A DNA stretch of 64,000 nt from Petunia secreta (taxonomy: Eukaryota; Streptophyta; Magnoliopsida; Solanales; Solanaceae): positions 17,440,001 through 17,504,000 of the forward strand of contig JARKIP010000053.1 in the NCBI GenBank assembly GCA_029990175.1. The letters are read 5' to 3'. Position 1 is the stretch's first letter; each line of letters starts with the position of its first letter. The notes below the pieces were generated by a model that worked only from the letters and a program-made list of their open reading frames with translations, was not told the origin of the DNA and did not search any database. Shown piece after piece: positions 47,473 to 58,508 of the stretch. Made by a program: the position numbers and the translations under genes.

Positions 47473-47921
47473 TCAAGCATCTTCAACAGTAGAGCCAGAA
47501 CTAGAACTAGAACTAGAACTTGAACTTAAAGGTTCGAGTTCAGGCTGCCATATACTAACATTTAAAACCACACGATCTAAGGATTCCAGAACCCTAAAAT
47601 GTAGCGTACTTCCTACTCCAAGATTGTTAGTACGAACAAACTCCCTCCATCCATTACAAAGTTTTCTCTGTCTTCTCACTTTTAGGTAGTTCATCTGGAA
47701 ATGAATACCACGGCAAATAAGAGTGGCTGGAACATCACGTCTGGGAAGCCTAATTGCCAACCATACTGGAAAAATCTACAAAACAAAACAAAAGAAGAAA
47801 TGCAGACTTTTATAATAACATCAAACTAAAACAACACTTTAAAAAAATGCTATGATCAACTTACAAACTGATCTAATTCAGCATCCAATTCAGTTAACAC
47901 TGCTTCGACGACTGTTCCCAT
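47473..47921 (-). CDS. B3-domain protein 3 (MULE cargo)
   Basis: Exons 47921-47865 and 47775-47473 join in phase 0, encoding about 119 residues with no stop. The shorter N-terminus is MGTVVEAVLTELDAELDQF, then IFPVWLAIRLPRRD, LCNGWREFVRTNNLGVGSTL and HFRVLE, which is the clearest B3 core of the three. It ends with a Ser run and GSTVEDA instead of the acidic tail. The intron position is the same as in the other two. A tataaatag lies about 35-40 bases upstream. Confidence 0.82.
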
Positions 47922-48169
47922 CTTAAAAATACAAAAATATTTGCCTCTTCTATTCAGTAACAAAGTAGTCTATTTATATTAAAATAATTATACAAGAAAT
48001 CTTCTCTATTATACTGTATTGTCCTTGTGCTTTTGGATGATAGTAAAGATTCTTCCTTCTTTATATAAAAGCTGCACATTGCTTGTTCTTTTCCTTTACA
48101 TGCAGAAATGGGGCCAAGTATAAAGAGCATTGGAAAAATAAAAATAAAAACTCAAATATCCATGTCCAT

Positions 48170-48860
48170 TAATTTACTACCCACAGCAAAAACATCTGGG
48201 GCGTCCATGTGCCTTAAAATACTAGACCCAGAATAAACAAGATTTTATAATAGGCACGACAAGATTTTTCCACTCGCGATGCTGGGTGCGCAAGTGCATC
48301 ATATGTAAACTCACAGTATATAAAAAAACTGGGACTATTTACCTATAATCTATGTCCCACACTGAAAATTTTATGAAACGTTGCAGTGTTTATAACGATT
48401 AATCAACTCTCATTCAAGTAAATTAATGTGTTGTCTTGGTAGAGTGCAGCGTTTTCAGTGAAAGTTGCACTCTAGCAAGGACAATACATTAATTTTAAGC
48501 ACAACTTTTTATTTTAAACAATCGATAATGTACTAATAATTAATCTATATTACTACTACATTATCGACTGTTTAAAAAAAATTATACTAAGTAATTATAC
48601 CCAGTATATTAACTGGGACGTTGGTACTTTATACCTAAACTCGCAGTATTTTGGGGGGGGGGGATGCAACTCGCATAATTTTTGAACTGGGGGACAAGTA
48701 CTTAAAAATGCAGAGTCCCAGTATTTTATAATGGGCACGAAGAGATTTTTCCACCCGCTCACAGGCATTGGTGCTGGGGTACAAGTGCTTCATATGTGAA
48801 CTCACAGTATATAAAAATACTACAATTAAAGTATTAGCATTCCTATTTATATACTTCACA
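48170..48860 (+). repeat. Noncoding stretch with scattered motif copies and a poly-G
   Basis: Holds agtattttggggg, CCCAGTATTTTATAATGGGC and GGCATTGGTGCTGGGG. 48425-48490 contains an imperfect inverted pair around aattaatgtgttgtcttg and caaggacaatacattaattt. No gene. Confidence 0.6.
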
Positions 48861-49910
48861 AGCTAATAAATAATAACAAACAAACAACATATTAACTATA
48901 CATACTTCAAAAAATGTGTACATTGCATTGTTTATAAAAAAGATAAATAAAGATTCAAAGAAGAAGCAGCCTTCCATGTTCACAAGCTAGCTTCTCATCA
49001 TGCTCTCCATAATCATCATTCAATTTCTCTGATGGAGTTTCATAGCCTTCATCTCTTTTTGATTTTCCATGCTCCAGTAGATTAGCAGCAACCATTCTCC
49101 TGTAAATAGTAGTAGCTTCTACTCCCCATTCATATTTAAACAAATCCTGTCCAAGCATGAGTAGATCTGTAAACCTTGTTACAAAAAGACCACGGTCTGT
49201 GTCTCCTAATTGTTTTGGTGCTGTTTGATAAACAATATCAAGTTTCTTGTAGGTCGTACCAAAATTAGGATATTTTGTATGAAAATCCATCTCTTTTAGT
49301 AGCTTAGGTATATCAATTGCACACATTCCCATCTTCATCTGCACAAAATCTTCATCCCCATCAAAAACCGAATCATAAACATCTATTCTATGATCTTTTA
49401 TAGAATAAACTCCCAACCAATAATAAGTGCAAGACATGTAATCATCAGGATCAATTGAAGGCTTCCTAATTGGCATAAACACTTTTTCGACTTGACTCAA
49501 TGCTATGCCACATTGATTAGTAGCCCCATTCACACACTCAAGTAGGTTATTCTGTGTAGTTCCTTCATACTGTGCTAGGTCAAAATCTAACTCAATCTTC
49601 TCTAAATTGTCCAATGTCAAGTCATGAATTCCAAAAACAACTTCTGCTGGAGGTTTATATTTTTTTTTCTTTTGTTGAGCATGAGTCCTTTTTGGTCCTT
49701 TCTTTTGTTGGGCCTACAATTCTTCAAAACGTTCTTTATTCTTCCACTCTTCTTCCATTCTATCCTTCTTCTGTTTTATTCTCCTGGTCTTCTCTTCCTT
49801 TCCCATATTTTCAAAATAGGATTCAACCTTTAAAAAGAACGACTCTACAAAAAATTCAAAATTCAAGTCTGTCGTTGTGTACAACGCTGAGTAGTTTGTG
49901 AAATGATATA

Positions 49911-50169
49911 CTCCCTCCGTTTCAAAAAGGATGAACCTATTACTATTTGAAGAGTCAAACAAGATTATGTTTGACCACATGTCTTACATATATTTTCTAA
50001 CTATTTTGAATTGTTATCTATTGTGACTTATAGTATTTTTCACGTAGTTTCTAAAAATGTAAATTTTATTTAAAAAAATTTAAAAATTCGATGTGCAAAT
50101 TCCCGGTCAAAATTATTCAATTTGACCCTCGTACTCCGCAAAGGTTCATCCTTTTTGAAACGGAGGGAG
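49911..50169. mobile_element. Stowaway-type MITE, 259 bp
   Basis: Ends ctccctccgtttcaaaaagg and, inverted, ctccctccgtttcaaaaagg, with TA on each side. It contains tcaaacaagattatgtttga near the left arm. The CTCCCTCCGT ends and TA target are diagnostic of Tc1/mariner-derived Stowaway elements. Confidence 0.92.
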
Positions 50170-52019
50170 TACATGTTTCTTCCTCAGATAGTACAGTATA
50201 ACATCAACATACTGCATGACAAAAAAAAATCACAAAACACAAACAAAAAAAAAAATTAGTTAACAAATATATATATATATATAAAAGACTACAGAACCAA
50301 TAATAAAAAGAAGCTGTAGAAAACCTCATTGGTAAGTGAATATCTTCTATCTGCAATCTCTCTAAACCACATTCACTATATAATCTAATTTTGTTCTGTG
50401 AATTGATGTCTGTAATTTTCTCATCATAAAGATCATCACCGCTGAAAAAGTTAAACACAAACAACATAAACAATACAAATTTACTAATATAATCTACAAC
50501 GCCCTGTAACTTAAAATACACAATAACTAAAATAAAATAAAATAAAATAACTTACACTTTAGAAATGCTGTTTTAATCAGTCACTTTCAAGCCTTCCTAC
50601 AACCATTTATCAAAAACTGCCAAACAATTAGACGTGGCATTGACAGTATGAAAAGGGCATACACGCTTATAAGAAGGCTTCCAATCACACTTTTCCTTTG
50701 GCTCAAAAGGCCTGAATGGAGATAATAAGTGGCGGCTAATCTTACGAACCCTATGTCCCCTGCCTAATAGCTCTCCTCCTTCTGGATCATTTAATGGTTT
50801 GTCTGGCAAAACAGCTAAATCCATAACTTCCTCTTTTTTCACTGAATACTGCATAGCTGACTGTTGTTTAGATGAAGACACATCTGCAAAATTCCTTGCA
50901 CAGACATCTGTTCCAACAACCTTCCATTTCTCCACAAAAATTAACTGTTCAGGTGTTTTCATGGCTGAATCCAAAGCAGACTCTTGCTCCAGTACTACAA
51001 CAGATGCATCAGCAAGTGTCGTAAGTTTTGAATTATCTTTCTCTATTAATGCCAATTCTGTACCACCCTTACTTTCTGAGCGATCGATATCCATAGAATC
51101 TGTCTTGACACTATCGACCAATGCTGCAGTCTCTTGCGATGGCTGTGTGAAGCCAAGTGAAAATGAAGGTGCTTCTATGCGACCAATATTCATGATGCTT
51201 TTGTTTGCTTCAGCCAAATTTTCACCAATTTTAGTTTTGAGGGGAGATGCAATTTCAGGAGAAGCATCATTATCACATTTCTTCCTTTTTTTGCTGGAAA
51301 ATGCTTTCAAAACCTTTTTTGGAGACGAATACTCAACAGCTTTTTTGAGACCTTCTTTAGAACCTTCTTGAGAACCTTTATAAATAAAGATAATATATCA
51401 CACATTTGCCAACAATAAAAAACACAAAATAACTATAAAAAAGACGATTACATACCTTCTGGTGTAAAAACAAGACCAGCTATACAAAGCTCACTGACAG
51501 TCTTAACTTCAAGTCGAACCTCAGCACTGTGACTGTGTTGATTGACAACGTCTTCATTATCAGCTTTAACATTTGTTGATTCTGTAAATGGAACAAGACA
51601 CACTATTCATTGACTAACCAACAAGGTATTTTCTGCTGGAGTGTGGACCATGCAAAATATACAACATATTTCCGCGTACCAGGAGTCAAAAACATTTGGT
51701 TATCAGCAAGCTTAATTGGTTGAGAACCTTCTTGAGAACTTTCCTGAGAGACTTCTAAACAAGATAATTTGTTACATATTTTCAACAACAAAAATAGGAA
51801 CACTAATTATTATATAAAAATTACTTTTACATACCTACTGGTGTCCAAATACCAGTTTCAACAAGATGCTTTAATTCATTAATTTGTTCTTCAACCACAG
51901 CACTTTGCCCAGATACACCATTATTACCTTCTGTAAAAATAAATAAGCACAATACATTACATTTCTCTATAGAAAACAGAAGTGCACACATATTTAAAAT
52001 AAATTTCCATTACTATAAA

Positions 52020-52210
52020 CTTCCCAGACATTCGTGCTGGGGCACAAATACTTCATATGAAAAAGTCACAGTATTTTTGCTGGGGCTATAGTGCTTTGTT
52101 ATAGAAAGTCCCATAATTTAGAACTGGGACACAAGTACTTGTTAAACAAAGAGTCTCAGTATTTTATTATCTGGGACATTAGCATGTCATAAAAAACACA
52201 GTATTAGTGC
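52020..52210 (+). repeat. Motif copies inside a Ulp1-gene intron
   Basis: Four copies: CCAGACATTCGTGCTGGGGC, CACAGTATTTTTGCTGGGGC, CCCATAATTTAGAACTGGG and CTCAGTATTTTATTATCTGG. Confidence 0.82.
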
Positions 52211-54259
52211 ATAATATGTTGGTTAAACCTACCAACAAGTTTTTTTCTTCTTACCATTAAGTGTGGAATAAATTTTTTTATCACGAAGCTTACCATCTGT
52301 TGGATTCAAATATACATCATCATCTTTAGATGGACTCTTGTCCAATAAATCAGATGAAGGATTCTGTTTATCTGCATATACAATTAAAAAAAAATCATTA
52401 CATTAAACAAAAAATTCCCTTTTACTTAGATTACGATTATATAGAATACTCTATTTGACTACCATGACTTTGTTGATGATGGTCTGAATTTGATGGCGCC
52501 TTTTCTAAACCATCTGTACCTTCATCAATAGGGTCACAGGTATCAACTTTGTAATCCTCTAAAACATCCACAATCATTTGATTGCTTTTATCTATTAAAG
52601 CGGCTGGAATACTATGATCACTTTGTACACTACCAACAAGCTCTGGCCGATTATATGTTTCTTTGAAAAAACTATCACGACCATCTGAATAATTCAAATT
52701 ATCAACAAAACGACTCTTCTCATTTCTACTCCTGGTGTCTGATTTACTTACAGACACACCACAGTTTTCTCCGAGATCACTTGTCTTTGATTTTGCAACA
52801 AGAAGCAGTAATGAATCAAACTTTGCATTCAACATATCTGTAATCCTCTTCTCCATGTCAGCAAGATCTTTTTTAACACTATTTTCTGAAGAATTGATCA
52901 TATGTTGAATCTTGGTCTCAGTAGGTAAGTTTACTTTGAGATTAGCTGTCAATCTCTGATAAAAGAAAAAACATTAAAACCACATAAGAAAAAAAATTAA
53001 AAGACAAAACCCACGAAGAATTTCACCTTTACAACTTCATTCATGTCAATAGATTCTGCTGTTGAACTAGTCTTTGAAGATGACTTTGAGGGTGACTTTG
53101 AAGTTGAAGCATGTTTAGATTTATACCTTATTGGTCTCACTGAGGCATCCTCCCAAAACTATTAAAAAGTACATTTCAAAACCAACAAAAAAGTAAAAAA
53201 AAGAAATAACAAACAAAAGCAAGTACTCGTAAAACTCACCTGTTCATTATGAAAGTAGTCATCACACAAGACATTGTATTGAGGGGTAAAAGTACATGTG
53301 TAACAAAGCATCACAGGTTTGATCCTAGGGCGAACAGTAAAATACTGCCTGAACACAGGGAACACCTCTGCCACCCAGCAACAGAATAGGAAGGGCATAC
53401 CAGGAAACAAATAAGTAGTAGAATTTGGCTTTATGATTGATTGCAAATGGTGTACCATTTGACGATATATCTCAGTACCCCACTGATAACAGCTATGCAC
53501 CTCTTCATTATCAATAATAATCATATGTTGATCATCCACTACTCTAGGTAATGACCGGCCCAATAAAACAGAATTAAGCAAATATACCTCAGCTAATTTA
53601 ACAGCATCATCTTGCTCTAAAGGAACATCCAATCGTGCAGCTGACACTCTATTCACATTACCCTTGCTCTTTGGAGCCACTCTCACATAATTGGAATGAT
53701 GTTCAATCAAATCAAGCAAGTCATATAACTTTAAAGTCCACCTGCTGTCCTATTTATTAACATCATCTTCAGGATTCCTGAAATATTTCTCCTTTAATCT
53801 ACTCTTTGAAAGCTTAAAAATACTTATATCTACAATACTGGAAATATTAAGACCACTAACTACATGAAAATCATCAGCTGTGAAATCTACTATATCACCA
53901 AAAACTTTAAAGCTATGCTTACTGTTGTCTGAAGAAACTATTTGAGACTGCAGAAAACAATTTATAAGCCTCCCAGAATATTTAGCATCTTCCAAAAGCA
54001 TAAACTTTCCGAATGGCCCTTTCTTCAGTTTCTCCAGGTAATCCGCAGACAATAACCCTTCAAGTAATCCACGATACTCTGTGTCACCTTTCTATTGGCA
54101 ATCACGATTTTTCCACTGCGCAAATGGAAGCAATATACCATCGTCGTTTGGCAGATTATCCATAACCTCATTACTTGGTATAATCTCCATTGCTATAACA
54201 TTAGCACATGTATTAAAATAAAACAAAGAAAAATTAACACCTATATGCTTGCACCTAAA

Positions 54260-55055
54260 AAACCAGCAGACATTGGTGTTGGGAGCACAAGTAGTTCATG
54301 TGCAAAGTCACAGTATTTTTGGTGCTGGGGGTACAAATAGTTCATGTGCAAGGTCACAGTGTTTGTGCTGGGGGAGAGCTTGGTGGCCCACCCCCTCCCC
54401 CCAGACATTGGTGCTGGGAGCACAAGTAGTTCATGTGCATGGTCACAGTATTTTGTGCTGGGACCTATGATGCTTTGTTATACAAAGTCCCATGTTTTTA
54501 GAACTGGGACACAAGCACTTGTTAAACAAAGGGGTCGCAGTATTTGGTGCTGGGGCCTATGATGCTTTGTTATACAAAGTCCCATGTTTTAGAACTGGGA
54601 CACAAGCACTTGTTAAACAAGAGGTCACAGTATTTTGTGCTGGGGCCTATGATGCTTTGTTATACAAAGTCCCATGTTTTAGAATGGGACACAACAGTGT
54701 TTGTGCTGGGGGAGAGATTGGTGGCCCACCCCCTCACCTAGATATTGTTGCTGGGAGCACAAGTAGTTCATGTGCATGGTCACAGTATTGTAGAACTGGG
54801 ACACAAGCACTTGTTAAACAAAGGGGTCCGGTATTTTGTGCTGGGGAAACAGTCTATCACCCCTACAGAGTCACGGTATATAGTTCTGGGGCGAAGGGTT
54901 TCACAAAAAAAAAAAAAAAACCGTTGCCCCCTTTAAAAATAACCCACCATTTACAATGGACAAGTACCTGTTAAAAATACACAGTCCCAGGTTTTTATCA
55001 TGGGGCAACAGCCTATCCCCAACAAAAGGTCACAGTATATAGTTCTGGGGCAATG
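54260..55055 (+). repeat. Dense motif array near the right end of the MULE
   Basis: About 18 copies. Units alternate between CACAGTATTTTGTGCTGGGG with cctatgatgctttgttatac and CCCATGTTTTAGAACTGGGA with acaagcacttgttaaacaa. Some units read agacattggtgctgggagca and caagtagttcatgtgca. It lies just upstream of the Ulp1-like gene, so in its promoter region. Open frames on the plus strand across it are repeat artefacts. Confidence 0.88.
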
Positions 55056-55067
55056 GATTTCACAGAA

Positions 55068-55477
55068 AAAAGCGTTCCCCTTAAACAAACCACACCATTT
55101 TAAAGGGAATCAACAGCTTATACTGTACTCCAATGGAAAATCTAAACATTTTTCGAAACAAAATCAAAACCTAATAACCCATATACACGTACAAAAATGA
55201 AAAAAAAAAACAATACGAAGTAAACACAGTTACCTTAATATATGAAACAGCAAAACAATGTTTTTACCCAAACACAAAGCTTCAAAATCACGTCTCAAAA
55301 ATAAGAAATTGGTGTATTTCGAAAGAGAGTTCGTATATTTTGAAGGAATTTAAAAGTCTCAGTATCAAACAGAAACAAAAACCCCGAATAAGTTAAAAAT
55401 AAGGAAGGGTAAAATCGGAATTTTCAAAATGTGCAAAACGACGTCGTGATACTATTATTTTTAAAAACGCGTCTAGT
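55068..55477. other. Right subterminal noncoding part of the MULE
   Basis: AT-rich; presumably promoter and leader of the Ulp1-like gene plus subterminal DNA. No gene seen. Confidence 0.4.
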
Positions 55478-55558
55478 GACTAATTCTCAGCGAATTTGTA
55501 AACAGAGGCTACGCATCACATAGCGGGTGCCAAAGTGGCTTCCCCGCGAATTTTTTAC
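55478..55558 (-). repeat. MULE right terminal inverted repeat
   Basis: Its reverse complement aligns with 37643-37722. The outer end is more GC-rich than the left end. Confidence 0.75.
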
Positions 55559-55567
55559 ATTGACATC
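55559..55567. other. 9-bp target site duplication, right
   Basis: ATTGACATC, an exact copy of 37634-37642. Confidence 0.85.
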
Positions 55568-55589
55568 CAATGGGCCTATTGTGTAAAAA

Positions 55590-56850
55590 AAAAAAGGGAG
55601 ATTTACAAATATATACCATCCTAATACCAAAATTACAAAAAATACCAACATTATTCCATTTTACAAAAAATACCAACATTTTTTTACACATTATATACAA
55701 AAATCAACAAAACTAATAAATTAGGGTTCCTCCTTCTTCCTACTGCCCCCCCCTGCTACCACCCCTGGCGGCGGCGCCGCCATCGGAATTTTTTTTTTTA
55801 TTTTTTGGATCTAAAAGATGGAAAACACTAAATACACATATATACATTATTTTTTTTTAAATAACAATTGCTAAATGTATTTAAACAAAATATACATACA
55901 CATACACAAAAAAAATATGTTATACATACACTAAACACTCACATACATACACGGATCTACAGATCTATGAATTATACATACAAATTTATGTGAGACAAGC
56001 TTGGACTTACATACACATACATAAAACATACAAAAATATACAATATATACTCAGAAATACACATTCATACAATGATATACACATACATACACTCTGCACT
56101 GGTAAAGATATTCATATACATACATATACATACACCTGCGCAAAACAAACATACACTTGCTTCCACCTTCAAACAACCACCAACAATCACCAACAACCAC
56201 CCCAAACATACACATACACGAGCATACAAAAGTATACACGAATCTAAACAAAACAAAAAGAAACAAAAAAAGAAGAAGGAGAAGAAGCAGATCGGAGCTA
56301 TGCTCCTATTACTATCTCTGGTCTCTGTTTATCCTCTTTGGATCTCATCTTTCAAGTAAAATGAAATACCAATCATAGAAAATTAGAATAAAACGACTTG
56401 GAAGTTTGGAACTATGGACTTTGACATCATATTAAGAGCTAAGTGAGATGAATTCTCAAATCCATTGTACACTATAGCATTCTCTGCAGGCAATATTTTA
56501 GTAGTAAAATGGTTTTGTAATTTAAAATATGCTAGTAGTATAAGAGTGCCAACTCTTTTACTTAGAAATTATTGCAATTGATTCCATGGCAGTAAGAGCA
56601 ACGACGGAGGTCACTATTACAGAGGCAGGGGAGGGGGTAACGGCGGGAGGGTGGGGGTGGGTGGAGGAGAGGAGAGAAAGAGAGAGAGAGAAGTTAGGGT
56701 TTTGGGTAGAGAGGGAACAAAGGAAATGAAAAAATTGTATATTTTGTAAAATGTCAAAAAGTGTTGGTATTTAGGGTAATTATTTAAAAATATCGGTATT
56801 TTCTGTAATTAAGTGGTTTAATATGTCAATTAGCATAAAAATGTCAAAAA
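55590..56850. mobile_element. Inverted-repeat element, about 1.25 kb, noncoding
   Basis: The left end has ttacaaatatatacc, attacaaaaaatacc and ttacaaaaaataccaacatt. The right end, inverted, has attacagaaaatacc, ctaaataccaacactttttg and attttacaaaatatac. So it has repetitive inverted ends. The middle holds a tacatacacatac-rich simple stretch (55880-56230), an (AAG)n run and a G/GA-rich stretch at 56590-56700. Boundaries and family uncertain. Confidence 0.5.
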
Positions 56851-57400
56851 AAAAGTTTCACCATTTGATATTCAAAGATCACTAACGTGATTACCATAGA
56901 TTCGCGTTGCTAGAGTCATTTTAAAATAGTGTTTCCAGCTAGATATTTATTCTATCTCAAGCTCAAACTCGAGATTTTCGACCAAAGACGAAGGATATCA
57001 TTAATCCCACAACATATAAAGTTTTGTTGCACTTGCTATGTAATTGTCGATAGACAAAAACATAATGAACAAGCCATCCATGTTTTGGTGGATATAACCT
57101 AATTGAATAACTGAAATTAAAGTTTGAATAATTTCATAAGTATGTGAAGAAAGAAATTAGATTTAATTAGCAACCAAAGGATTGTACTCTCAAAACATGA
57201 TCTCGTTTAGAAATTTTAACAAACCAACAATGCTGAATGGTATTTGTGGCCTCTTAACTGCTCGTGCCAATGGCAGTTGAACAATTTTCGTGCAAAAAAA
57301 TAAGGTCATATTGGTCAATAATGAAAACTCTTCCACGTAGCAGCTTCAGGAAAACTCTTCTAGTTCCCACGTCTCACTAATCTCTTGTTCTCAAATGCTC
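56851..57400. other. Noncoding upstream of the carrier gene
   Basis: No repeat or coding signal recognised. It may include the ADP/ATP carrier promoter. Confidence 0.35.
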
Positions 57401-58486
57401 CTTTTTGGTTTCCTCATAGACGGGAACAAGCTTTGCCAGTCCACTTCAATTTTGTAGGCAACTTTCTCAAGGTTAGTTCCTTCTCTTCTCCGCACGCAGA
57501 AACACCTATACTGTGTGTAATATTTGTATATGAATTATGCTTGCTTGGTTTTTGTTGATCATTTTGTTTGCTCGGAGTTGTGTCATATGATTTTGATATT
57601 AACTTCACTTCATTCTATGCTGTTTTGTTAGCACGAGTTGTTGCTAGAATTGTAATACTCCCTCTCATCTCTGTTCATTAAAAAATGAAAGAAGTTGAAG
57701 TAGTAGTACATTATTCTTTAGCATTATTACTGAAATTTCTTTAACGTTGGAATAAATTCTTTAACGTTGGAATAAAGTCATACACTAGTAGTTAACAAAA
57801 AATTCATGTCACATAATATGGAACAGAGGATGCAATACTTCCTGATTTGTATTAGGATAGTGAAAGTTTCATTCCTTTTCGCTATTGCTTTAGAGTGATT
57901 GTTTAGCTACTATAACTTATTTTACCTAGCCCATTATACTTTTACATTTTTGAAACAAATTCCGAATTATCAGAATGCTGTTTCTTTCAGTGCTCATGTG
58001 GATTGTATCTTTAGTATCACATGGTGTTTCTGTTTCCTTGGATGTGTTCTTTTGTTTGTCTGATCCTGATTTTAGGATTGCTACATCAAAGTGATTGAAT
58101 ACTTCTTTATAAAAAACGTAGGGATAACTTTCTTAATTAGAGATACAGAGCATATGGATCCTGTTCAGTATCTTTTATCAAACATTGATTCATATCTATT
58201 GATAGAAAGATTTTCGTTAAACGCCGGACTTTTCCTTCTTTTAAGAAATTGCTGAACCAAAGCAGCATTTCACGAGCACCCTACACCATACAACTAGATA
58301 GCAGGGGAGCTGTTTTCTTTTAGAATAATTAGAGCAGTAAGGGCTTATAGCAACTTTCACTCTTGCTACTTGTACTGAAACTGACATTACTTTAGTTTGT
58401 GTATCTTGTTTGGTTTATAGGAACCTTCTTACTCCACTTGTATGTGCTCTTGGGAGATGGCATAACATTTGTCTTTTTCTTTACAG
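57401..58486 (+). other. Possible 5' UTR exon and 1-kb leader intron
   Basis: ctttctcaag|gttagttcc at 57471 could be a donor, and TTTACAG at 58486 is a good acceptor 22 bases before the ATG at 58509. Plant ADP/ATP carrier genes often have a leader intron. Transcript evidence would be needed to fix the exon start. Confidence 0.4.
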
Positions 58487-58508
58487 GTTACAAGGTTGAT
58501 CTAAATAC

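Larger units (their letters stand above)
48955..54190 (-). pseudogene. DUF1985 / Ulp1-like peptidase gene, decayed
   Basis: At least ten exons, first from ATG 54190. Exon 1 (54190-53240) encodes a DUF1985-like domain: SGRLINCFLQSQIVSS, FKVFGDIVDFTADDF and VVSGLNIS, later VYLLNSVLLGRSLPRVVDD. Linker exons 53158-53027, 52955-52463, 52371-52294, 51930-51835, 51754-51680, 51581-51456 and 51375-50556 carry Ser/Glu-rich repeats; those from 52371 on are bounded by phase-1 introns. The Ulp1 domain starts near 50214 (VILYYLRKK) and ends at 48955. At the expected His is YYWLGVY, the Asp is kept (DVYDSV), and D-C-G reads DRG in KQLGDTDRGLF, so catalysis is unlikely. Stops: TAG 54092, TAG 53750, TAG 50597, TAA near 50573, TAG 49714. 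A Stowaway MITE splits the Ulp1 exon. Confidence 0.8.
37643..55558 (+). mobile_element. 17.9-kb Mutator-like element with cargo genes
   Basis: Exact 9-bp direct repeats flank the element. Its outer 80 bases align in inverted orientation (51 of 81 positions by eye, one single-base gap), with strong blocks AGCCA..TTT..CAC.CG and AAATTCG.TGAGAA.TAG. Inside are a MURA transposase on the plus strand and six further genes on the minus strand: B3-1, coiled-coil 1, coiled-coil 2, B3-2, B3-3 and a DUF1985/Ulp1-like gene. A short motif is repeated across the noncoding parts. Known MULEs that carry Ulp1-like or DUF1985 genes include Kaonashi-type and VANDAL elements. I know of no described MULE with a cluster of B3 genes. 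An alternative reading is two or more overlapping MULEs sharing outer ends. Confidence 0.82.

Noticed and set aside
42475..47921. Reading the acidic LCNGW frames as single-exon genes starting at internal Met codons
   Set aside because: All three have an upstream exon that joins in phase at GT-AG sites and completes the B3 N-terminus, so the two-exon models are better.
50799..51371. 190-residue plus-strand frame
   Set aside because: It is the antisense shadow of the long linker exon of the Ulp1-like gene, which has matching splice sites on the minus strand.
54249..54974. Plus-strand open frames with repeated GAYDALLYKVPCF and SSCAWSQY segments
   Set aside because: They run over the motif array upstream of the Ulp1-like gene. 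Several frames are open at once, as expected from repeats.
37643..55558. The cargo genes as ordinary host genes between two unrelated insertions
   Set aside because: Not fully excluded, but the exact 9-bp repeats, the inverted ends and the shared motif across all intergenic parts fit one element better.
56051..56378. Small frames rich in Cys/Val or Thr/His
   Set aside because: They come from the tacatacacatac simple-sequence stretch and change with every frame.
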